NCBI GenBank assembly: GCA_021927905.1
Contig: BLLK01000058.1
Coordinates: 620,001 to 684,000 of the forward strand
Direction of reading: 5' to 3'
Origin: Chaetoceros tenuissimus
Lineage: Eukaryota > Bacillariophyta > Thalassiosirophyceae > Chaetocerotales > Chaetocerotaceae
DNA length: 64,000 bases
The notes under the pieces were generated by a model. The model saw only the letters and a list, made by a program, of their open reading frames with translations. It was not told the origin of the DNA and did not search any database. Position numbers and translations under genes: made by a program. Shown in pieces: positions 54,968 to 64,000 of this stretch. Position 1 is the first letter of the stretch; the number at the start of each line of letters is the position of its first letter.

Positions 54968-56395
54968 ATGATTTCAAAGACACAAACAACTTTCGTCGCA
55001 CTCTTGCTGCTTGTAGGATCTGCATCAGCGAAGTCAATCAGTACCGTCCCTTCGCACATATCATTAATACCAAGAGGTGGCAATGATGCTCCCATGAAGA
55101 GAAGAAAACGAAGCAAAGGTGGCAAATCATCAAATTCAAGAATTCGATCATCAAATGCCGAAATAAGCAAATCTATGGATGATCCAGCAAAAATGATGGG
55201 AGATGCAATTCGACAAAGAGCATCTGAATTACTAGAGGATGATATGACTCAACAACGTATGAAGAATCACAGTGAAAACTCGATATTCACATCTTTATCT
55301 TATGCTATAGGTACATCAGAAGAACATCAGATTGACGAAGGGGGTGGAGTGGAACCACCAGCTAACGCTGTGATTGCAAACTACTTCTTGAAAAGCCATG
55401 GGGGAGCACATGGTATTCAATCACTTGCTTCTTTGTTTGCGGTGCTTTTTGGTGCAGGGACATATTTTATTCCATCAAGTAACCTTGATTTGAAAGTGAG
55501 ATTGATGCAAAGAACTTTGATTTGTGGTTTTGCAAAACATTTTTCAGGATTTCTAGGTGCAGCCACAATGAGTGCGAATAATATACCTGACATTGGTTGG
55601 AAGCAAACAAGGTTGAGAATTGAAGCGTTGGCATTAGATCCTGTCGCTCAATATTTATTCTATTGTGCGCTTCTGATAGTATGGTCCAATGGGGCTGTCC
55701 CTTCATTGTCTAAAACTGCAAAGGTTGCCAAAGGTGCAGCAGTGGTAGCGTCGAAAGAACTAGTCACAAAGTTTCCGTGGTGGGTAAAGGATGATAAATG
55801 GAGACCACTATGTATGACTTGCATTCTAATGCCTATTCTTGTGAGAGAAATTGTATCTACACTCTGGGTTATTTCTGATGTATTGGTGCTTTACCACGCA
55901 TCAAAATCTAGTACAGATTCTTCTAGTCCAACTGTTTTGAAGGGAGGAAAATCAGTTTTAGATGCAATTATGAGCATATTACTAACACCAAAGGTATGGC
56001 GTAATGCGAATGCAGTTGAAAGGCAAAAGTTACTTGCAAAGCTTGTGGGTAAAATCTCAATCGCATTTGAAGTAGGAACCTCGGCTTTGTTGATTTATGA
56101 TGCAATGAGAGCCTTTCTTGACTTTTCTATTGCTCCAGTTTCAGAGCGTCCAAACATCTTGGCAGTCGCAAAACGCATACTTTGCGCGAGATTGATGGTC
56201 AATTTCTTGCTTGTTCGGAAAAAGAAAGTAATCCAACTTGTCACCGAGATAAGAGGCGGCGCCATACATCTCCCGTCAAGAGTGCTAGACTGCTTGTTGG
56301 AACCGTCAAAAGCTATAGGTTTAGACGATGAAGATCAAGATGCTGGGGAAAAGAAAACATTCAGTAACTTGGCATCTTTAGCATTTGGATTTTAG
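54968..56395 (+). CDS. Conserved-type membrane protein with signal peptide, unknown function
   Basis: Single exon, 475 residues from the first ATG (MISKTQTTFV). A signal peptide (about 1-21, LLLLVGSASA) is followed by a basic stretch with an RGG (IPRGGNDAPMKRRKRSKGG). The remaining 320 residues hold several hydrophobic helices (about 145-165, 215-235, 265-295, 350-370) interrupted by short polar loops. A second signature is the C-terminal RGGAIHLPSRVLDCL. Diatom-type proteins with this leader plus RGG often reach the ER or the plastid membranes. No family is recognised. Confidence 0.6.
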   Translation: MISKTQTTFVALLLLVGSASAKSISTVPSHISLIPRGGNDAPMKRRKRSKGGKSSNSRIRSSNAEISKSMDDPAKMMGDAIRQRASELLEDDMTQQRMKNHSENSIFTSLSYAIGTSEEHQIDEGGGVEPPANAVIANYFLKSHGGAHGIQSLASLFAVLFGAGTYFIPSSNLDLKVRLMQRTLICGFAKHFSGFLGAATMSANNIPDIGWKQTRLRIEALALDPVAQYLFYCALLIVWSNGAVPSLSKTAKVAKGAAVVASKELVTKFPWWVKDDKWRPLCMTCILMPILVREIVSTLWVISDVLVLYHASKSSTDSSSPTVLKGGKSVLDAIMSILLTPKVWRNANAVERQKLLAKLVGKISIAFEVGTSALLIYDAMRAFLDFSIAPVSERPNILAVAKRILCARLMVNFLLVRKKKVIQLVTEIRGGAIHLPSRVLDCLLEPSKAIGLDDEDQDAGEKKTFSNLASLAFGF

Positions 56396-56692
56396 CTCTT
56401 TATTTCTGTCGGACTAAATTAATACTTTGGACGCTCGTCACTATTTTTAAATAAGTGTAAATTTTGAATGAAAGAACAGTTGAAAGATTTTTTTCTTTTT
56501 GTTTGTTGTTCTGGCGTTCTGGCGCACATCTTTTTTGGCGTGCTCCTTCGTTTTTTGTGACATTACTGTGAACATAGTTGCATATGTATCTGCACTATTG
56601 CATGAAAAATAAGATACATAAATTCATGTCCATAACTGTTTGAAAGAAACCACCCTTAGTGTGTTATCCTTATCATAGTACCAACAGCGAAT

Positions 56693-58606
56693 ATGGAGAT
56701 ATCAGAGGATAAGTGGAAGTTGGGAACAAATATTAGCAAGCTAATCACTGATCGACACTGGGACCTCGTTGAGAAAAGAGCAGATCTATATGAAAAGGTG
56801 AAACGAAGAGGTTTATTACTAAAAAGAGACCTCAAGAAGCAGGTTATTAAGCAGGAGAAGGAGGACAAGCAAAGTCTAGGAAGTCCAGACACCCATGGCC
56901 AGCTACCGATACACCATGTATTAAATCTTACAACAGCCAACAAGCGAAACCCATTGACGAAGAGGGCATTAGAAGCAGTGATTAGACTTAATCCATTATC
57001 GCTTGCACATAAAGATCATGAAGGATATACACCTCTTCATATTCTACTTGGGAGAAAGATTCCGAGTACAACAATCGTAGATACAGTTATCAAGATGTAT
57101 CCCGAAGCCCTTTCTATAACAGATAACTATGGAAGAACTCCTCTCTTTTTAATGGTTCAAAATCATATTGTTCAAGATAAGAAAGATAAGGAGATCCCCT
57201 TGTTTCAATTCTTACTTGGAGTTGACGAATTACTTCGTAAAGAGGATACTGTGAAGGCTATAACCATAGCCTGCGGACCGTCAACACAATTTGCAAGTCC
57301 ACAAAATGCCCAATTGATCAAAGGAAATGAATTGGCATTTCCGCAGTTGTATAAAGCACCAGCTAATCATCGTGTTCCTCTCTACATGATATGGCATCAT
57401 GCTGTTGGAGCAAAGACAGAATTATGGAGACCATATGGTGGTCAGGGACAAAAGACTAACAAAATGAAGGTAGCAATTCGTTTCCTTAAATATGCATATA
57501 TGCAAAAAATGAATGGACATACCAAAAGTAACCCTGGAAGAATGAGAGGAAGAGCACGTAGAGCTTCATCAGCAGAAGAAGATTCAGTTTTGATGCGCAT
57601 GCTGCTCAAGGGATCTGACAAAAATTATAGTTCTAATGCATCAGTCACCAGTGCTCCAATTGGATCTGTAAAGATGAATACCCAAGCTGAGCCTTTTTAT
57701 GATAGCGCAATATCCCCGAGTGAATTCGAAGAAGATCCGAAACCAATGACGGACGGAGAATTAGAAGCTATGAGAAGAAAGGGAAATAAGAATAGTCTGA
57801 AAGCAAGCGGTACAGGAAGTGACGCAGAAGTCGCTTTACCACAGAGAAGGAACAGTCTTGAAAATCCTATCGAGTCTGTGAAACAAATGCTTGGGTTGCG
57901 TTCCAGTGGAACTGATGATGATTCAGAGGCATCTTCGGATAGCAGCGTCTCTGATCTCAGTAGTTCAATTGCTGCGTCTTCTCTTCAAAACTCCTCAAAA
58001 GGAAGAACTTCGTATTCCAGTAAGAAGAATGATAGCGATGACCCGGTAAGTGCCAGTTTTACATTTGGAAGACCATTTAGCGCTGGGGCATCTCAACAAG
58101 TGTACGATCTTGGGAAATCTACTGCGGATACAAAGTTCCGACTTGTTCATGCTATCGTATCCTTGCATAATTATCTTCCTTGCAAGGATATCCTAGATAT
58201 AGTTTTGGAACATTGTAAGGCAGACTTAGAGAAGAGAGAAGAAGGCTCGGGTTTTATTCCACTTCATATTGCTATTATTGAGAAAGCTCCTTCTGACGTA
58301 ATTCAACTCTTGTTGAAAACTAACGAGGAAACTGCAAAATTCCAAACGCAACAAGAAAGGTACCCATATCATTTAGCAATGGCGTATGGTTTAGACTCCA
58401 AGAGTACAGAACTTATCAGAAACGCATACCCAGATGTTGAAAATTTCAAAGATCCTCTGAACGAAATTGTTTTCTCTCCACCTCCAAAAGAATGGGGAGA
58501 CAATAAAAACTTTCAAGATGATGATGTCGAAGATGATGGATACGAGGCAGACATTGCCGATCGTAAACTTTTCAAGATTGATGAACATGTGCTGGCCATG
58601 ACTTAA
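56693..58606 (+). CDS. Ankyrin-repeat protein of a diatom-type family
   Basis: Single exon, 637 residues. Ankyrin repeats occupy about 60-160 (DTHGQLPIHHVLNLTTANKR, DHEGYTPLHILLGRKIPSTT, DNYGRTPLFLMVQNH) and about 480-570 (GSGFIPLHIAIIEKAPSDVI, RYPYHLAMAYGLDSKSTELI). Between them (about 270-470) is a Ser/Asp-rich, likely disordered stretch. The phrases about life stages of stacked repeats such as PLSLAHKDHEGYTPLH are typical of large diatom ankyrin families. It is probably a scaffold in the cytosol; partners are unknown. Confidence 0.8.
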   Translation: MEISEDKWKLGTNISKLITDRHWDLVEKRADLYEKVKRRGLLLKRDLKKQVIKQEKEDKQSLGSPDTHGQLPIHHVLNLTTANKRNPLTKRALEAVIRLNPLSLAHKDHEGYTPLHILLGRKIPSTTIVDTVIKMYPEALSITDNYGRTPLFLMVQNHIVQDKKDKEIPLFQFLLGVDELLRKEDTVKAITIACGPSTQFASPQNAQLIKGNELAFPQLYKAPANHRVPLYMIWHHAVGAKTELWRPYGGQGQKTNKMKVAIRFLKYAYMQKMNGHTKSNPGRMRGRARRASSAEEDSVLMRMLLKGSDKNYSSNASVTSAPIGSVKMNTQAEPFYDSAISPSEFEEDPKPMTDGELEAMRRKGNKNSLKASGTGSDAEVALPQRRNSLENPIESVKQMLGLRSSGTDDDSEASSDSSVSDLSSSIAASSLQNSSKGRTSYSSKKNDSDDPVSASFTFGRPFSAGASQQVYDLGKSTADTKFRLVHAIVSLHNYLPCKDILDIVLEHCKADLEKREEGSGFIPLHIAIIEKAPSDVIQLLLKTNEETAKFQTQQERYPYHLAMAYGLDSKSTELIRNAYPDVENFKDPLNEIVFSPPPKEWGDNKNFQDDDVEDDGYEADIADRKLFKIDEHVLAMT

Positions 58607-58880
58607 GAAAACAACCAAAAAGTAAATAGCCAAGGGCTTTTCATTACCACTGTGAGACTATGAAAGTAATGGACCGGGAATAATTTGTTTTTAAGACTAG
58701 AAAGTACTAACTGTTGACTAACGTAATAAATCGTCCTTTCTTCAAATTTGGAATTCGCAGCCTTCATAGATTTTCTTAGGTGATGAACCGATTCAAAAGA
58801 CAAACCACACAGAATATGAATTCAAAATGCCCGAAAGAAGGCAGGTTGGGTTGTCACTGCTACTGCAACTATAGGAAATC

Positions 58881-60657
58881 TTACTTTAACAGATTTGAAA
58901 CATCTCCAACAGCAGTTCCAGCACTAACTAATAATAAAAAGAACAATGCGAAAGCAGTAATTTCCTCTTGTCTTCTTTGATCAACTTTCTTTCCAGTCAA
59001 AGCCTCTGAGATAACAAATACTAGCTGTCCTCCATCAAGCGCAGGTAAAGGTAATGAGTTAACAACAGCCAAGTTCACACTGATTGCTGCAGCAAAGCCA
59101 ACGACAGCAGCAATATCATTTGTCTTCACAACGTCTGAACCTGTCTTCAAAACACCAATCGGCCCAGATAATTGCTGCCCAGCTGGTGCATTTCCTCCAC
59201 TCATAACCAATCCACCCAAAAACTTCAAAATAGATTTTGCAGTTTGAGTTGCCAACTCTGATACTTCGCTTGAAGCCATCGCTGCAGCTTCGACAGGATT
59301 CGAACTTTTTACTAGTTCATTTCCAACAAAATTTGGAGCAATCATGACTCCGATAGACAAAGGAGAATTTTTCTCTTTATCGTTCATAGGAGACGGTTTG
59401 ATATCTACCTCGCTTATTGTTTTAGTTGATGCTTTCAAAACCTCAAGATGCAGCGCATCACCAGGATTGATTGCTCTAATACTTGAAATGAAGTCAGAAA
59501 TTGTATTCTGGGACTCGTATAATGTTGGCTTTGTGCTTGTCAATTGCTTGCCTTGATGATAGAAAAATGGTTAGGAAATGTTCAATTAAGCCAATTGTGT
59601 ATGGGCTATTATACTTACCATTGAGAGAAACGATCACATCACCCTTGTCCAAAATGCCAACTCCTGCACTATTTGCTCTAGCAACGCTCGTAACTATAGC
59701 CCCTTGGCCGAAACTTGGTTTTTGAATACCATTACCGATGGTCAGTTCTCCAAAATAAAGACTGAATGCCAATATAATGTTGAAAACGACCCCTCCAACT
59801 AAAACTAGAGCACGTTGAGCCCATGGCCTATTTTGCAGCAAGTCTGGGTCAGAATAATAGTCTACTTCAGGAGCTGTAACAGTTCCATCTTCTTCAATCA
59901 CAATGCTTCTTTTGTTTTCATCTGTTTTAGAAGGTGTTTTATTACCACTAAATAAATTCTGGAACCAATTTCCAGTTGTCTTTTCTTCGCTTTTATTCAA
60001 GTCGATGGCCATAGCTTCCAATGCCAAAAGTCTTTCTTCCTTGGTTGGCTTTTTCATAGCTGCAATAGACGAAAATAGACCAATATTGGTAGCACTCAGT
60101 ATTCCTGCATTTGAAACTTCTTCACTATTTTGCTCACGAATCTCTTTAACTTTATCAGCAATCTCCTTTCTCTTACTCTCTGCTTCCATCTCCAATTGAT
60201 ACTCCAAAGTGGTGTTGTAATTTTCTGGGAACCTAACGTATCCACCAAGTGGGATAGCTCGCAGATTAAATTCGATACCCTCATCATCTTCATCGGTTTC
60301 TGTTCCTGTTTTTCTTGTAAAACCTGCAAGCTTCGGTCCTACTCCTACTGAAAATTCTTTGACACTAATATTAAGTGATCTCGCGGCAAGAAAGTGTCCA
60401 AGTTCATGAATCAAAATTACAAAAGCGAGTACTGAAACTGATCCAATAGGTCCAGTTATAGCTGCTGCAGCTGCTGGCAAAGCATTCAATTCAGTTGAAG
60501 ATCTTTTGCTCATTTCTTTTTGGTACACTGCTGTTGAAGTGAGAGGTTCCATCATTGAAGATGAAGGCAATCTCGAAGAAGGAGTCGTGAAAGCTGCAAC
60601 ATTACAACTTGCTGCTCCTAGAATTAAGCATGTCGTCACTTTGCCAAATCTAACCAT
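58881..60657 (-). CDS. Plastid-targeted site-2 protease (M50, RseP-like)
   Basis: Two exons, 60657-59619 and 59551-58881, with a 67-bp intron; 569 residues. The leader (LILGAASCNVAAFTTPSSR) has a signal peptide with Phe after VAA, the diatom plastid motif. The zinc-protease motif HELGH lies at 84-88 and the third ligand in NSLPLPALDGG (Asp519). A PDZ domain spans about 315-400 (GAIVTSVARANSAGVGILDK, KGDVIVSLNGK, interrupted by the intron). A loop of about 130 residues between HELGH and the PDZ is Ser/Glu/Lys-rich and unusual in length. Bacterial RseP and plant plastid EGY/ARASP proteases cut substrates within the membrane; ARASP is needed for plastid development. Its substrate here is unknown. 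Confidence 0.9.
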
Positions 60658-60928
60658 TGTATATGTTCTATAGATCCTAACTCAGAACTTCTGACCAAAC
60701 AATATAGTTGAAGAAAAACACTAAATAGACACAAGCTATTGATTGAAATTGAGAAGAAGTGAAAGCATTGATGAGTTGATGAAACAAACACGTGGTGGCT
60801 GCGTTTTTGCTTCATCCTTCTGTGTCTCTATCACTGACGTCATATTAACCGTATTTAACTGTTCATAGGTCCGTCATTATTTCACAAAATAACTTCATCA
60901 TATTTATGGTGAAATGGTAAATTATTTC

Positions 60929-62782
60929 TTAATCATAGCATTTATTATCCATCCATGAATGGTTTCCTTTCACATCAAGTAATTCAGCTATTATGCTTTT
61001 TGATACAATTATAGACCTAGAATAACAATCGCCTACACCATAGGATATGATCACATAATTTCTATCCTTTTGATATTCTGCAATACCTGAAGCAAAAGTG
61101 ACTTTGGGGCATTCATACCATGTTGAGTTATCATTGAGCGAATTTGAATCGACATTGAATATCTGAGATTCGGAATTTTTGTCTTGTTTATTCATTCCAG
61201 AGAAACACAATGGTCCACTCATGGCAACTATATGAAAATGTGGTGCTTTGGGACAAAAGGCGTAGAAACGAGATACATAACCTTTACCTTTGATAGTTGC
61301 ATGAGATATACCAATTTTGAATGATTTCTTATCAGCAAAATCGATATCTACACAACACGCGGTACCTCTGCCTTTTTCTTCTTCCCAATTTGTTTGAACT
61401 GCACTGAATTGTTCCTTCGCTTCCCCTTTTCGTGATAGATTTTTCACAACATCAATTTCAGAACGTTTTCCCTTTACTCTATTGATGTAAGTTCCATTGA
61501 TAACTAACTCCCAGTCTGTATGTTTTTCAAACTTTTCTGCGTAGAAATTCACCTTTCGAGTTTCCCTTGTCCAATGAGGACGAAGCTCCATATAGGTTGA
61601 AACACCATTAATTCCATTTTCATCTGGAATTTCGAAAAAATGATAATTCTTCTTTATATCAGCTACGTGATATCTAAGATATGCATCGCAATTGCCTTGC
61701 TCTTCAATTGGATACAAATCATCCATGAAGCGTACTTGTAATCCTTGACCATAATAAAGATGAGAAAGTTCCTTTTCTTCATGAATCATTTTCGCAAAGG
61801 TTTTGCTTTTTATTTTTGTCTTCCAATTTGAAACATCATTTGTAGCTTTTGGTACCCGTCTGATATCTATAGGGAAAATGTGGGATCCTCTATCGGATCC
61901 ATAGAGAAATAGCTGATCCTTCTTTGGATTGTCTTTGGATGATCTCATAACTATAATTTGATAATCCTGAAAAACACTCAATGTATTGACATGATAACAT
62001 TTTGGGAACAGTTCATAGTATGGAAGAAACATTGCTGATGCGCCTGGTATAGCTTGCAAATCTTCATCCAATAATGCTAGACTCAAATATGATTGTTCTT
62101 TTGTCGGATTATCAAATTTCCTCACTTCACCTCCACATGAATGAAGGTTTGAAGCTCGCGCAACATAAATGTATTTAACTTTGTCTGCTTCTTCGTCTGA
62201 GATTTCAGGATGATATCTTCCTGTAATGTACGAAAGTAATGTCTCATCCCAATCTGATTTCAGGGGTATTATAGATGGATTATATTCAAATAGTGCTGTC
62301 TCCGATCCATCACTAGGTCCTAGTAATCTCTTGTTTGTAATGTAAGTATCATTGGTCGCCATTTCCTTGGGAATTTTTCGAATCGGTGGGAGAGCATCTG
62401 AAGGCGGATGAATCATTGTTTGAATGGCTGAACTTTCTAAATACTTTCCCACTGCATCAAATCTACAACCTTTGTCATTATCAAAGCAAGAAGGTCTGGG
62501 TATTGCCTTTCCTGTTTTCATGTCGTCCTTCTTCTCTTGACTTTGTTGATGTTCTTTCTCTTCTACGCTTTTACTATGCTTATACTTTCCCGACGCTCGT
62601 ATATGTTGTTGCTCATTTTTACTGTCTATAATAGGTGTGGAGCTCGTGATATCCAAGAGATCACTATGAAATGCATCTTCGTTACTATTCATGTCCAAAT
62701 CAGTGCTAAGAAATATCCCTACAAAGAATGACATCATGCTCATGAAAGCAACCACCACAAGAATGATTTTTATCGGTGTCAT
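60929..62782 (-). CDS. Type II membrane-anchored protein, paralogue B of an unrecognised family
   Basis: Single exon, 617 residues from the ATG at 62782 (MTPIKIILVVVAFMSMMSFF). A transmembrane anchor (about 5-28) is followed by a Ser/Lys/Glu-rich stem and a luminal domain of about 500 residues. Shared with paralogue A (51350-53167): LGPSDGSETALFEYN, LLSYITGRYHPEISDEEADK, NLHSC, VMRSSKDNPKKDQLFLY, GQGLQVRFMD, GISHATIKGKGYVSRFYAF and SYGVGDCYSRSIIVSK. The domain is richer in Cys than A. The C-terminal SYGxxDCxSR resembles endings of propeller-type glycosyl enzymes, but no reaction can be assigned. A Golgi location is likely from the topology. Confidence 0.72.
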   Translation of the reverse strand: MTPIKIILVVVAFMSMMSFFVGIFLSTDLDMNSNEDAFHSDLLDITSSTPIIDSKNEQQHIRASGKYKHSKSVEEKEHQQSQEKKDDMKTGKAIPRPSCFDNDKGCRFDAVGKYLESSAIQTMIHPPSDALPPIRKIPKEMATNDTYITNKRLLGPSDGSETALFEYNPSIIPLKSDWDETLLSYITGRYHPEISDEEADKVKYIYVARASNLHSCGGEVRKFDNPTKEQSYLSLALLDEDLQAIPGASAMFLPYYELFPKCYHVNTLSVFQDYQIIVMRSSKDNPKKDQLFLYGSDRGSHIFPIDIRRVPKATNDVSNWKTKIKSKTFAKMIHEEKELSHLYYGQGLQVRFMDDLYPIEEQGNCDAYLRYHVADIKKNYHFFEIPDENGINGVSTYMELRPHWTRETRKVNFYAEKFEKHTDWELVINGTYINRVKGKRSEIDVVKNLSRKGEAKEQFSAVQTNWEEEKGRGTACCVDIDFADKKSFKIGISHATIKGKGYVSRFYAFCPKAPHFHIVAMSGPLCFSGMNKQDKNSESQIFNVDSNSLNDNSTWYECPKVTFASGIAEYQKDRNYVIISYGVGDCYSRSIIVSKSIIAELLDVKGNHSWMDNKCYD

Positions 62783-63210
62783 CACTTTCTTTGTTCAATA
62801 TGTTATAGCTATACTAGATACCCTATACTGACCATTAATCAGTAGCTAGAGATGGCGAAATTGGTTCGGGTACAGAGTTGTACTAATATTTTATCTTCTT
62901 TCAAAAGTTAGTTGGTGGAAAGAAATTTCTCTCGCGTCTCGCCAAAATGGAGCTAAATTATCTCCTACTTTTAAAGGGGATTACCCCCAAAATTTAGATC
63001 CATTTCATCTGGTTGGTGCTGGTATCTACAGTACGTACGAGTATATCAACACAGCAAACAAAAACTTTTGACAGTAGAGTAATAACTAGTACTAGAGACG
63101 AGAGTAAATGAGTAATGTGATAATAGAAGCATAGCAGTATCTTCGTAGCCACTACCATTATTATTCCAAAGAGTATCCAAGACGCTATGAATCCATCACT
63201 TTGAAAAAAC
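62783..63210. promoter_or_regulatory. Divergent intergenic region, paralogue B / XRCC4-like gene
   Basis: About 430 bp holding both 5' ends. A 95-codon minus-strand frame (62994-63281) with a hydrophobic start overlaps the XRCC4-like gene and has no other support. No site was identified. Confidence 0.4.
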
Positions 63211-64000
63211 ATGGACAGTACAGCATTAGATAACCACCTATGCATTGGTACGCAAAAGATTCCAATTTCATTAGACAACAACGACGATGATGTTGATGGA
63301 ATGCTAGCATTGTTTGCGCCTCACAAAGACTCTAATTCATCTGAAAAATTTGACGAGCTTGTACTCATGATCACGGATGGAAAACGGAGCTATCAGGCTG
63401 CCATCGAACTGTCAAGACTCAAAAAGACTACAGAACAAATGGATCAAAATCATTCTCACGAATACTACATTCAATGGTTCATCACTTTACTTCTTCAAAA
63501 AGAAGAATCACAAAAGGATGTCGAAACGTTGAAGAAGAACATATGCTCGTTCTCTTTTGATAATGATCAGCAATGCATCAAATTTACACTGATTTACAAC
63601 ATGAATGAGAATATATCTAGAATCATTTATAGTCAACCGATACAGCCAGTTTCAATGTCAAATTCGAATACTGCCTTGGCATTCATACAACAAATTTCAA
63701 ATTCTTTATTGTACTCATCCAAAAGGATAACTTCTCTCGAGATTGAGCGTCAAAAGCTAACAGAGGAACGGAATTCTTGGAAAGATACAGCTCAAAAGTT
63801 ATCAACGCAAAAGTGGAATAATGAGAGAGAAAACATTTTGGATCAATCCATGACAATTTTGAATAGGGTAAAGATGACAGTACGAGAGAAGCAAGAAGAA
63901 GTAGATAGTGAAAAGAAAAGGTATGCAGAACTAGAAGCGAAGTATCGCCGATTGGAACTCGTTTTGCAGAAAAAGAGGAAAGAACGAGAAGCTGTTGCTG
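63211..64000 (+). CDS. XRCC4: XRCC4-like DNA double-strand-break repair protein, 5' part
   Basis: The frame opens with ATG at 63211 and runs off the right edge without a stop (263 residues seen). The head (about 48-145) has the XRCC4 pattern: DELVLMITDGKRSYQAAIEL matches the family's LHITLTDG...W...V strand; WFITLLLQ its first helix; ICSFSFDNDQQCIKFTLIYN its VYTFNF...FFFEKNL hairpin. The rest (about 165-263) is a long coiled coil (NSLLYSSKRITSLEIERQKL, then NRVKMTVREKQEEVDSEKKR), as XRCC4 dimers use to bind DNA ligase IV. XRCC4 works in non-homologous end joining in the nucleus. Sequence identity is low, so XLF or another head-coil family member is possible. Confidence 0.6.
   Translation, partial: MDSTALDNHLCIGTQKIPISLDNNDDDVDGMLALFAPHKDSNSSEKFDELVLMITDGKRSYQAAIELSRLKKTTEQMDQNHSHEYYIQWFITLLLQKEESQKDVETLKKNICSFSFDNDQQCIKFTLIYNMNENISRIIYSQPIQPVSMSNSNTALAFIQQISNSLLYSSKRITSLEIERQKLTEERNSWKDTAQKLSTQKWNNERENILDQSMTILNRVKMTVREKQEEVDSEKKRYAELEAKYRRLELVLQKKRKEREAVA

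Overview
The window is nuclear DNA of a unicellular eukaryote, most likely a diatom and probably a centric one. Genes are dense on both strands, with none to five short introns (about 55-120 bp, GTRAGT donors) and AT-rich spacers. Diatom hallmarks are plastid-type leaders with a phenylalanine after the signal peptide (site-2 protease, two-pore channel), a helicase-associated-domain repeat protein, a BspA-like LRR protein and a MYND protein of diatom type. A kinesin-9 (KIF6-like) motor fits a lineage that still makes flagellate sperm, which centrics do and pennates do not. A Chaetoceros-like diatom is possible, but the species cannot be fixed from this sequence alone.

Layout. 0.5-9 kb: a secreted multidomain protein joining an LPMO to a GH45-type domain, an LRR/F-box-like protein, a ZIP metal transporter, a type I membrane protein and a basic-repeat nuclear protein. 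9.6-22.5 kb: one giant HUWE1/Tom1-type HECT ubiquitin ligase in four exons. 22.7-32.2 kb: an EF-hand two-pore channel with a predicted plastid leader, a Lys-rich unknown, a 2-oxoglutarate oxygenase, the kinesin-9, a MYND protein and a decayed copy of its 3' end. 32.4-41.3 kb: an unrecognised cytosolic protein with octamer and tetramer tandem repeats just upstream, LSM12, a tandem pair of F-box genes (one frameshifted) around a BspA-like LRR gene, and a CAP/TBCC-like plus TPR protein. 41.8-50.1 kb: a five-repeat helicase-associated protein, a double HMG-box protein, a YAE1-like protein and a Gle1 homologue carrying FG repeats and CCCH fingers. 50.2-64 kb: a double ABM-domain protein, two distant paralogues of an unrecognised membrane-anchored family, a decayed gene or element, a membrane protein with a signal peptide, an ankyrin protein, a plastid site-2 protease and, running off the right end, a likely XRCC4.

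The genes do not form one pathway. The strongest themes are domain joins that put known partners in one chain (LPMO with a glycoside hydrolase; Gle1 with Nup42-like modules) and local duplication (F-box pair, MYND tail, membrane-anchored pair). Many neighbours are divergent and share a short upstream region. Splice sites were inferred by eye from reading frame and consensus. No tRNA, rRNA, CRISPR or intact mobile element was recognised.
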